Below, piece after piece: positions 6,794 to 12,640 of a stretch of DNA of 21,174 nt. The stretch's first letter is position 1; each line of letters begins with the position of its first letter. The translations under genes and the position numbers were made by a program. The notes below the pieces were generated by a model that did not search any database, was not told the origin of the DNA, and saw only the letters and a program-made list of their open reading frames with translations. The stretch is from a bacterium (Candidatus Howlettbacteria) CG_4_10_14_0_8_um_filter_40_9 (GTDB lineage: Bacteria > Patescibacteriota > CPR2 > UBA1875 > GCA-2785325), in NCBI GenBank assembly GCA_002785325.1, contig PFMH01000063.1, forward strand, positions 5,491-26,664. The letters run 5' to 3'.

Positions 6794-7741
6794 ATGCAAA
6801 CTATGGCAAAAAAAGCAGAAGACATCGACCCCCAAAGAGTGGCTTACTGTGAAAATTATCTGTGCAACAGTATGGCGGCCTATCCGATGGAAGATTTAAA
6901 AAGCGCGCTCTTAGCCGGAGGATATAGCGAGGCGGAGGTTAAACAGGCGGAAAAAAATATAAAAAACCCAGCGCCACCGGTATCACGATTGGTAGATCCG
7001 CTCGACATTTCTTGTCTCCTCACAAATACTTGGAATTTCTTAAAAACGCATATTGTTTTACTTTTTTCTATCCAGTTTGTTGTAGCTGTCCCCAGTATAT
7101 TACTCCAGATGCTAAATCAGGAGTCTCTTACTGAGATAAGCCGGATAAATGAAAATGATCCGGATTTGGTACTCGAACAATTTAGAATCTTTTTTACGAC
7201 ATTCTTAAACCCACTGAATGTTTCCTTGGTGCTTTTGACTATTGTGCTCGCGGTTTTGGGGGTTGTCGCTTTGTACAGAGCCATAGTGGATCTAGATCAG
7301 GGTGAGAGCTTGGATATTCAGAAAGCTTACAAAAATGCCATGCCGTTTGTCCTTCCTTATCTAGGAGCATCGATACTTTATGGTCTGGCTGTGATCTTTG
7401 GGATGATCCTGCTTATCGTCCCAGGAATTATCTTTTTAGGTTGGTTTATGCTTTTCGGTTTTACCGTTGTCTATGAGAAAAAGGGAGCAGTTGAGTCATT
7501 GAGCCGAAGTAAGGAACTAATTAAAGGAAATTGGTGGGGAATAGTCGGCAGATATCTGCTCGGATCAATAATCCTGGGGGTGGTGGCTGCTCTTCCAAAT
7601 CTTCTTTCTTATGTGCCTTTTTTCGGACCGATATTTCAAGGAGCGATACAGTCGATAGGCAGTGTGTTTATGACAGTTTATCTCTATAATATATATAAGG
7701 GACTGCGGGTGATAAAAGGATTGGGAAAAATTTCTAATTAA
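6794..7741 (+). CDS. Polytopic membrane protein with small N-terminal helical domain
   Basis: The function is unknown. The first 60 residues form a soluble helical region (ENYLCN...LKSALLAGGYSEAEVKQAEKNI) of the kind where a helix, a Gly-Tyr turn and another helix repeat, as in small UBA-like modules. About five membrane segments follow (roughly 85-107, 135-165, 187-205, 207-228, 250-300). The segment LIVPGIIFLGWFMLFGFTVVYEKKGAVESLSRSKELIKGNWWG matches the PGI...E..G...AL..S..L..G pattern of several bacterial membrane families, including the membrane domain of glycerophosphodiester phosphodiesterases and YciC-like proteins. No catalytic domain is attached. Starts at ATG 6794 or 6803 are both possible; neither has a strong Shine-Dalgarno. 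Confidence 0.8.
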   Translation: MQTMAKKAEDIDPQRVAYCENYLCNSMAAYPMEDLKSALLAGGYSEAEVKQAEKNIKNPAPPVSRLVDPLDISCLLTNTWNFLKTHIVLLFSIQFVVAVPSILLQMLNQESLTEISRINENDPDLVLEQFRIFFTTFLNPLNVSLVLLTIVLAVLGVVALYRAIVDLDQGESLDIQKAYKNAMPFVLPYLGASILYGLAVIFGMILLIVPGIIFLGWFMLFGFTVVYEKKGAVESLSRSKELIKGNWWGIVGRYLLGSIILGVVAALPNLLSYVPFFGPIFQGAIQSIGSVFMTVYLYNIYKGLRVIKGLGKISN

Positions 7742-7761
7742 CAATTAACAATATCCAATGA
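7734..7761. repeat. 7-nt-period array overlapping a stop codon
   Basis: Units CTAATTA, ACAATTA, ACAATAT and CCAATGA begin inside the last codons of the membrane protein and supply its TAA stop (7739-7741). Confidence 0.65.
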
Positions 7762-7883
7762 AGACTAATTACGGATTTCTACAAATATACTAATATCGAA
7801 AATATTTTTTATTATTTGTACATTCGTATTGATTTGTAATTTGTAGTAAACCCGTCATCAGCCGGGAGAAGGGAGGTGAAAAT

Positions 7884-8252
7884 ATGTTACAACTTTTAGC
7901 GCAAGTAGATAATTTCGACTATAGTGCGACAACCGAGATGGATCCAAATGCGGTGGCTGGGATAGCGGCGGCTTTTGGCGGATTCTTCCTTATCATGATG
8001 ATTGTCTTGGTAGTTTTGGGAGTCTTTACGATCTGGATGTTTATAGATGCGATTATCAGGAACGATAACGAATATCCAAACGGAAATGGGAAGATAATGT
8101 GGATACTCCTCATCATCTTTGTTGGATTTATCCCAGCAGTTATTTATTTCTTCGTTGTGAAGAAAAAAATACCTCGAGGTAGCAAGGGGGGACAATTGCC
8201 ACCGGCGAATGCTACACCACCGACGGATAATGTTCCGCCGCCAGCAAAATAA
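7884..8252 (+). CDS. Small two-helix membrane protein, PLDc_N-like
   Basis: This 122-residue protein has an N-terminal hydrophobic start, membrane segments at about 27-55 and 71-92, and a Pro-rich tail (PPANATPPTDNVPPPAK). The pattern of a second helix WILLIIFVGFIPAVIYFFVVKKK after a short polar loop resembles the PLDc_N domain found at the N-terminus of cardiolipin synthases and as stand-alone small proteins of unknown role. No HKD catalytic motif is present, so it is not itself a phospholipase. A very good Shine-Dalgarno (GGGAGGTGA) precedes the ATG, and a terminator follows at 8273-8304, so it appears to end a transcription unit. Confidence 0.8.
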   Translation: MLQLLAQVDNFDYSATTEMDPNAVAGIAAAFGGFFLIMMIVLVVLGVFTIWMFIDAIIRNDNEYPNGNGKIMWILLIIFVGFIPAVIYFFVVKKKIPRGSKGGQLPPANATPPTDNVPPPAK

Positions 8253-8272
8253 ATAATTTCTAGAAATCATTT

Positions 8273-8304
8273 GGATCCAATCTTTTTAAAAGGTTGGATC
8301 CTTT
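8273..8304 (+). terminator. Rho-independent terminator
   Basis: Arms GGATCCAA (8273-8280) and TTGGATCC (8294-8301) pair perfectly; a few inner pairs (TCTT with AAGG, one wobble) extend the stem. A short T-run (8302-8305) follows. Confidence 0.75.
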
Positions 8305-8316
8305 TGTATACAATTG

Positions 8317-8345
8317 TGGAGAAAATAGAGGTATTTTGTTACAAT
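8317..8345 (+). promoter_or_regulatory. Probable apgM promoter giving a near-leaderless transcript
   Basis: TGGAGA (8317-8322), a 17-base spacer and TACAAT (8340-8345). Transcription would start near 8352, one to three bases from the ATG at 8354, and there is no Shine-Dalgarno. Confidence 0.45.
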
Positions 8346-8353
8346 AGTGTTAC

Positions 8354-9658
8354 ATGAAAAAGATTTTGTTTGTTATATTAGACGGACTCGGTGATCGACC
8401 AATAAAAGAATTGGGGGATATGACGCCGTTGGAAGCAGCGGAAACTCCAAATATGGATTTTCTGGCGAAGGGCGGAATTTGTGGGGTTCAAAATATGCTG
8501 CCTAGGGGAGTTTACCCGACTTCGGAGGAATGTCATCTGGCGCTTTTCGGTTATGACTATATAAAAGACTACCCCGGAAGAGGCGTTTTGGAAGCATTGG
8601 GAGCGGGCATAAAACTCGGACCGGATGACCTCGCTTTCCGTGTCGATATCGGTACTGTTGATGATAACCTAATACTTATCGACCCGCATGCCGGCGGGGT
8701 AGAAACGGTAAAGGAACTAACCGATTCGCTTCAAAATATAGAAATAGAGGGGGTAAAATGTGAAATATTCCCGACTTTAGAGCATCGAGCAGTCTTGGTT
8801 TTTAGGGATCCTGATGGCAGACTATCTCATGACTTTAATGATCACTCGACAAGAGTAACGGATACCGACCCGCATAAGGCCGGACCGCATGCAAAAAATG
8901 TTAAAGTTTTAGAGCCTAAGGAGTTGGACGATTCGAAAGAAGCTGATTTTACAGTAAAGGTACTGAAGGAATATCAGAAACAAACGGCTGAAATTCTAAA
9001 AAATCATGATTTCAATAAAGAGAGGGTCGCCAACGGAAAGTTGCCATGCAACTATATTCTGACCCGCGGAGTCGGAAAGCTTAGAGACACGGATTCATTT
9101 GAAAAAAAGTATGGGCTAAAAGCAGCAGCAGTTGCTGGCGCACCGCTTTATAAGGGCATCGCTAAGTATCTGGGGATGGATTTGCATGAAGACCTGACCT
9201 TTACTGGCACGGCGGATACGAATCTTGATGGTAAGGTAAAAAAAGCGATTGAATTGCTAACGACCAACGACCAACGACCAACGACCAACTTTGTCTATCT
9301 CCATATAAAAGCTACCGATTCGCTGGCTGAGGACTTTGGAGATTATAAAGGTAAGAGAGATTTTATCGAAAAAATAGATAAAGCGTTTGAGCCGTTTTTA
9401 AAAATGGAAAATGTTGAAATAATGATTACTGGCGATCACACAACTTCTTGTGAATTGAAAGATCATACTGAAGATCCGGTGCCATTTTTGATTTATAACA
9501 TTGATAGTATTGATTCTGGGCAAGCCAGAATGACGGGGAAATTCGGCGAGAGTTATTGCAAAGAGGGTGGCTTGGGGTATATAAATGGAATAGAATTTAT
9601 AAAAATATTATTAGATTCTGGTCAAGCCAGAATGACGAAAGGTGAGGAAGATGTTTGA
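8354..9658 (+). CDS. apgM: 2,3-bisphosphoglycerate-independent phosphoglycerate mutase, archaeal type
   Basis: It interconverts 3- and 2-phosphoglycerate in glycolysis and feeds the enolase upstream. The 434-residue protein belongs to the alkaline phosphatase superfamily: metal ligand D10 in ILDGLGD, nucleophile S57 in PTSEECHLALFGYD, D322, then D361/H362 in ITGDHTTSC and H371. The usual second metal His in the TDEAGH-type motif is replaced here (TDSLAED, E326). Three in-frame repeat insertions are visible: TTNDQRPTTN (303-312, from a 7-nt array) and two DSGQARMT copies (387-394 and 421-428, from a 24-nt palindrome), the second forming the C-terminus. The stop overlaps the PfkB start, so the two are translationally coupled. 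Confidence 0.93.
   Translation: MKKILFVILDGLGDRPIKELGDMTPLEAAETPNMDFLAKGGICGVQNMLPRGVYPTSEECHLALFGYDYIKDYPGRGVLEALGAGIKLGPDDLAFRVDIGTVDDNLILIDPHAGGVETVKELTDSLQNIEIEGVKCEIFPTLEHRAVLVFRDPDGRLSHDFNDHSTRVTDTDPHKAGPHAKNVKVLEPKELDDSKEADFTVKVLKEYQKQTAEILKNHDFNKERVANGKLPCNYILTRGVGKLRDTDSFEKKYGLKAAAVAGAPLYKGIAKYLGMDLHEDLTFTGTADTNLDGKVKKAIELLTTNDQRPTTNFVYLHIKATDSLAEDFGDYKGKRDFIEKIDKAFEPFLKMENVEIMITGDHTTSCELKDHTEDPVPFLIYNIDSIDSGQARMTGKFGESYCKEGGLGYINGIEFIKILLDSGQARMTKGEEDV
9259..9286 (+). repeat. Perfect 7-nt tandem repeat inside apgM
   Basis: Four exact AACGACC units lie just before the conserved FVYLHIKATD strand. They read through all three frames and give TNDQRPT. A change of one unit would shift the apgM frame. 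Confidence 0.85.
9512..9535 (+). repeat. 24-nt palindromic repeat, copy 1, in frame in apgM
   Basis: Starts GATTCTGG and ends CCAGAATGACG around a five-base loop (GCAAG); the stem is ATTCTGG with CCAGAAT. It differs at one base from copies 2 and 3 and encodes DSGQARMT. Confidence 0.85.
9614..9637 (+). repeat. 24-nt palindromic repeat, copy 2, at the apgM 3' end
   Basis: Same 24-nt sequence with loop TCAAG. It encodes the second DSGQARMT and lies just before the AGGTGA ribosome binding site of the PfkB gene. Confidence 0.85.
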
Positions 9659-10607
9659 CATTATCACAATCGGCGGGGCGACAAGGGATGTCTTTTTCAA
9701 GACAAATGAAGGTAAGGTATTAGCGGATAAAAAATGCGTTTCCGGGAGGATGCTGGCATTTGAATACGGCGCCAAGATCGTACCGGAGGATTCTTATTTC
9801 TCATATGGCGGCGGTGGGATGAACACGGCGGTTTCGTTTGCTAAGTTGGGACTGAAAGTGGCGGCAAAGATAAATATCGGAGCCGAGGGGACGGGGAGCC
9901 TTATCCATAAGGAGCTTGCAAAAAAAGGGGTGAATACTTCTCTGGTTGTGCGAGATAAAAAAAATCATACCGCGCTCTCAATCATCATTTCTGAAGACGG
10001 GGATCACACCATGTTCCTTTATCGCGGAGCAAACGATGACCTAAAAATAAAAGATTGGTCTAAACTGAAAGACACAAAATGGCTCTATGTGAGTTCGCTT
10101 ACCGGAAACTCGGAAAAAATTTTAGAAAAACTCCCGGACATCATCTCAAAGAGCGGCTTTAAGCTTGCCTGGAACCCGGGGTCGCAACAGCTCGAAAAAG
10201 GATACAAATACATGAAATCATTACTCAAAAATACTTCTATTATTATACTGAACAAAGCGGAGGCAACAGAGCTTGTTTTGTCGAAAAATCGAAACGTTGA
10301 GATAAACGATAAAAATTTGCTTAAAGAGATAATTGCGATGGGACCGGAGATAGTCGTTATAACTAAGGATGGGAAGGGCAGTATGGCTACCGATGGCGTC
10401 CAAGATCATTATCAAAAAGCGCTCTCTGCGAAGGTAAAAGAAACAACCGGAGCAGGAGACTCATATGGATCCACTTTTGTCGCAGGTATCATAAAAGGGT
10501 ATAATATTGTTGAATCGATGGCGCTGGCGTCGAAAAATGCCGCCTCTGTCGTTTCAAAAGTGGGAGCACAGGAAGGGCTGTTATCTTTAAAGGAACTTCA
10601 AAGATAA
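9651..10607 (+). CDS. PfkB-family carbohydrate kinase
   Basis: This is a ribokinase-fold kinase that transfers phosphate from ATP to a sugar or nucleoside hydroxyl. The exact substrate cannot be read from sequence, though the glycolytic neighbourhood makes a hexose or fructose-phosphate plausible. At 318 residues it has the normal family length. The first PfkB signature is YGGGGMNTAVSFAKLGLK (52-69). The second is ETTGAGDSYGSTFVAG with the anion hole and catalytic base D270. The start is placed at ATG 9651, five bases after AGGTGA; the in-frame GTG at 9642 lies inside that site. It overlaps the end of apgM by eight bases, indicating co-expression. Confidence 0.88.
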   Translation: MFDIITIGGATRDVFFKTNEGKVLADKKCVSGRMLAFEYGAKIVPEDSYFSYGGGGMNTAVSFAKLGLKVAAKINIGAEGTGSLIHKELAKKGVNTSLVVRDKKNHTALSIIISEDGDHTMFLYRGANDDLKIKDWSKLKDTKWLYVSSLTGNSEKILEKLPDIISKSGFKLAWNPGSQQLEKGYKYMKSLLKNTSIIILNKAEATELVLSKNRNVEINDKNLLKEIIAMGPEIVVITKDGKGSMATDGVQDHYQKALSAKVKETTGAGDSYGSTFVAGIIKGYNIVESMALASKNAASVVSKVGAQEGLLSLKELQR

Positions 10608-10652
10608 ATTACTAATTAAGAATTTCTAATTACTAATGAAATCCAAATGACT
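10604..10652. repeat. 7-nt-period array after the PfkB gene
   Basis: Units ATAAATT, ACTAATT, AAGAATT, TCTAATT, ACTAATG, AAATCCA and AATGACT start at the PfkB stop codon. The late TAATGAAATCCAA resembles the tails of the arrays at 1925 and 15959. Confidence 0.65.
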
Positions 10653-10706
10653 AATAAAAGAAGTAATAGAGAAATATTAATTGTCAGATGTTTTGAAATT
10701 AGGATT

Positions 10707-10732
10707 CCCGCCTGAATGAAATTCATCTCGGG
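10707..10732. repeat. Intergenic hairpin
   Basis: CCCG pairs with CGGG and, inside an internal loop, TGAAT pairs with ATTCA around GAA. No T-run follows, so it is more likely another short palindromic repeat than a terminator. Confidence 0.4.
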
Positions 10733-10743
10733 CAGGTATTTAG

Positions 10744-10771
10744 AAATTAAAAATTAGAAATTAAAAATTTT
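10744..10771. repeat. 7-nt-period array (AAATTAR units)
   Basis: Units AAATTAA, AAATTAG, AAATTAA and AAATTTT end seven bases before the next ATG. These are the same units as those found inside eno at 3911. Confidence 0.7.
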
Positions 10772-10777
10772 AAAGAT

Positions 10778-11617
10778 ATGTTATCAAAAAATCTACAAAG
10801 GAAAACGGCTACTCGAAGACAGGCGAAAATATCCAAATCGGGTAAAAAATTTGCATTGATCCTTATCATTGTATTGCCTGTTACATATGGGCTTTTTAAT
10901 CTCATGCATCTAAAGTCGACGGCGACGAAAAAAGAAGATTTGAAGGTAGAGATGGGGGATAGACCGATCGAAAAAAAAGTGAATATAATGATCAAAGCGG
11001 ATGGCGGTTTAAATATGCGAAAAGACAGAAACGTAAACGCCGAAAAGGTCGGGAAAATCCCAAATGGAACGAAACTAGAAGCAAAACAAGAGATAGAAGG
11101 GTGGTATTTTGTTTCCTTTGATGGGGCGGAAGGGTGGATTTCAAAGGAATACACCGAACTGGCTGACGTTGCCAAGGTGGCTGACCCGAGTGCTGATTGG
11201 CTCAGCTTCACAAGTGACGCTTATGCATTTTCAGCAAAATATCCGAGGGATTGGAGCTATAAAGACTATGGTATGACACTGGGAGGAGAATCCCTTGGCT
11301 TCGTAGCTTTTTCTTTTAGCGAGCTTCCGGCTGCTATCCCGCAGGGATCGCCCCTTTTTGTCCCTATCGAAGTAAAGCTTTCTACTACTCCGCAAGCTAC
11401 TCTTCAGGCTCCTTACGACACTATGGCCCAAAAAACCGTTTCTGAGCTTGATATTTCCGGAGCAAAAGCGGTAAAATATGTTTATACTGATACAACTGAT
11501 AATACTGAGAAGACAAAGATATTTTTCTCTTATAAAGGTAAAACATATGCGGTAGCTGAAAACGGAGGATACGGTGAAGATCTCGATAGATTTTTAAAGA
11601 CTTTTAAGTTAAAATAG
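10778..11617 (+). CDS. Membrane-anchored SH3b-domain envelope protein
   Basis: The protein has 279 residues. A basic N-terminus and one hydrophobic segment (about 24-44) make a signal anchor, so the rest is extracytoplasmic. Residues about 68-127 form a bacterial SH3 domain (GLNMRKDRNVNAEKVGKIPNGTKL ... GWYFVSFDGAEGWISKEY), a fold that usually binds peptidoglycan or other cell-wall material. Residues about 140-278 contain YPRDWSYKDYG and a beta-rich sequence that resembles PsbP-like or lipoprotein-type domains in small envelope proteins. No enzyme motif is seen. A role in wall binding or sensing is inferred only. There is no strong Shine-Dalgarno; the gene is flanked by 7-nt arrays on both sides. 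Confidence 0.82.
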   Translation: MLSKNLQRKTATRRQAKISKSGKKFALILIIVLPVTYGLFNLMHLKSTATKKEDLKVEMGDRPIEKKVNIMIKADGGLNMRKDRNVNAEKVGKIPNGTKLEAKQEIEGWYFVSFDGAEGWISKEYTELADVAKVADPSADWLSFTSDAYAFSAKYPRDWSYKDYGMTLGGESLGFVAFSFSELPAAIPQGSPLFVPIEVKLSTTPQATLQAPYDTMAQKTVSELDISGAKAVKYVYTDTTDNTEKTKIFFSYKGKTYAVAENGGYGEDLDRFLKTFKLK

Positions 11618-11619
11618 TT

Positions 11620-11661
11620 TTAGGGATTAGGGATTAGGGATTAGGGATTAGGGATTAGGTT
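11620..11661. repeat. Tandem TTAGGGA array
   Basis: Five perfect TTAGGGA units and a sixth TTAGGTT lie between the SH3b gene and the next membrane protein gene. It looks telomere-like, but the unit is seven bases, not six, and it belongs with the other 7-nt arrays. Confidence 0.9.
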
Positions 11662-11691
11662 TAAATTATTATATAGAAATTAAGTAAAAAT

Positions 11692-12330
11692 ATGCCGGAG
11701 GGTAACGATCAAAATCTGAATCAGAATAATCAGGAGCCAACGGGCGGCCCAAATTTTCCATCTCAGGAAAGCGGGAGTTCTTATACACCGCAAAGTCAGA
11801 ACAACGGTTCTATAGATGGTATAAACGGAGGGGCTCATCCAGTGGAAGAGGTAAATTTAAGTCCAAACCAGATAACTCCCAATCTCGCAAGAGAAGGGGG
11901 ATATTTTGAAGAACACTCGAATAATGCTGTTCCTCAAGGTACCGCTCCGCAGAGTGGTCCGGAGATGCAGTATCCTTCTTACAACGAAGAAAGCGAAAGT
12001 TCTTTCAGTCCGAAACTGATAATTATCATAATCGTTGTCGGCATTATCCTTTTGGGATCTGTTTTTGGAATAATTACTTTCTTCAAATCAAGAAACACCG
12101 ATACTGCTCAAGAGGAGATAACTATAACAGAAGAAAATCCGGACGAAAACACCAGTGAAGAACAAAATTTTGATACCGATACAGACGCTCAAACACCGGC
12201 TGCAACTCCTACGCCGGCTCCAGTTGTCACGCCACTGGTGGCTCCAGCTCCAGTCGAAACCCCTATAGTTGCTCCGCAACCGGAGGAAAAAATACCCGAC
12301 ACAACCGGTGCTGTAGAAGGCAGCGGATAA
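11692..12330 (+). CDS. Single-pass membrane protein with Q/N-rich and Pro/Thr/Ala-rich arms
   Basis: I do not recognise a family. Of 212 residues, the first ~108 are Gln/Asn/Ser/Gly/Pro-rich and probably disordered. One strongly hydrophobic segment follows (109-131), then FFKSR, an acidic stretch and a tail rich in Pro, Ala, Thr and Val (PTPAPVVTPLVAPAP) resembling cell-wall spacer sequences. Basic residues just after the membrane segment suggest that the C-terminal side is cytoplasmic and the N-terminal side external, although the spacer-like tail would argue the opposite; topology is unresolved. It has no Shine-Dalgarno. Its size and build resemble the zinc-ribbon protein at 2043 without the zinc ribbon. 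Confidence 0.75.
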   Translation: MPEGNDQNLNQNNQEPTGGPNFPSQESGSSYTPQSQNNGSIDGINGGAHPVEEVNLSPNQITPNLAREGGYFEEHSNNAVPQGTAPQSGPEMQYPSYNEESESSFSPKLIIIIIVVGIILLGSVFGIITFFKSRNTDTAQEEITITEENPDENTSEEQNFDTDTDAQTPAATPTPAPVVTPLVAPAPVETPIVAPQPEEKIPDTTGAVEGSG

Positions 12331-12377
12331 TACAATTCAATTAACAATTCTTTGAATTACGAAATAGGTTTCTAGCG

Positions 12378-12401
12378 CGTCATTCTGGCTTGTCCAGAAT
12401 C
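12378..12401 (-). repeat. 24-nt palindromic repeat, copy 3, intergenic
   Basis: On the minus strand it is identical to the two apgM copies except at base 9 (loop ACAAG). Confidence 0.9.
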
Positions 12402-12424
12402 ATATCTGAGGCCGACTGTTTCTG

Positions 12425-12455
12425 GATTCTGGTCTCGTTTCTCGCCAGAATGACG
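12425..12455 (+). repeat. Palindromic repeat, copy 4, with longer loop
   Basis: It has the same GATTCTGG start and CCAGAATGACG end, but a 12-base loop. It is oriented opposite to copy 3, so the pair forms a larger inverted repeat. Confidence 0.8.
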
Positions 12456-12555
12456 GAAAAAGATGCATTCCGTAATCAAAGAAATTAACGATTAACCCTT
12501 CGGCTCCAGTTCACAGTGAAGCTATTCACTGCGAGTTGCTCAGGGCAGGCAATTT

Positions 12556-12581
12556 CCAATGAGAACTATTGGGATTTTTTT
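12556..12581 (+). terminator. Probable rho-independent terminator
   Basis: CCAAT (12556-12560) pairs with ATTGG (12568-12572), followed by a run of seven T (12575-12581). The stem is short. Confidence 0.5.
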
Positions 12582-12607
12582 GTTTAAAGAAGATTTTAGT
12601 CTATAAT
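12580..12607 (+). promoter_or_regulatory. Probable promoter of the acetyl-CoA synthetase gene
   Basis: TTGTTT (12580-12585), a 16-base spacer and a perfect TATAAT (12602-12607), giving a leader of about 27 bases before the ATG at 12641. Confidence 0.55.
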
Positions 12608-12640
12608 GTGTATGTATTAATTTATTAAGTTAAAAGATAA

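Larger units (their letters stand above)
12331..12640. other. Gene-free stretch: nested foldback, hairpin, terminator and acd promoter
   Basis: No coding sequence is seen in these 310 bases. An outer inverted repeat (12346-12361 against 12471-12486, one indel in each arm) encloses two copies of the ATTCTGG/CCAGAAT palindrome in opposite orientation, whose outer halves (12378-12388 and 12445-12455) also pair with each other. A CCCTTCGGCTCC...GCTCAGGGCAGGC segment follows (12497-12550) with an internal hairpin CAGTGAA/TTCACTG at 12514-12531. A terminator (12556-12581) and a promoter (12580-12607) complete it. Confidence 0.7.

Noticed and set aside
9642..9650. GTG start for the PfkB kinase
   Set aside because: It overlaps the AGGTGA ribosome site that serves ATG 9651, and the family N-terminus begins at FDIITIGG.
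11620..11661. Telomere-like repeat or CRISPR array
   Set aside because: The unit is seven bases with no spacers, and it matches the register of other 7-nt arrays here.
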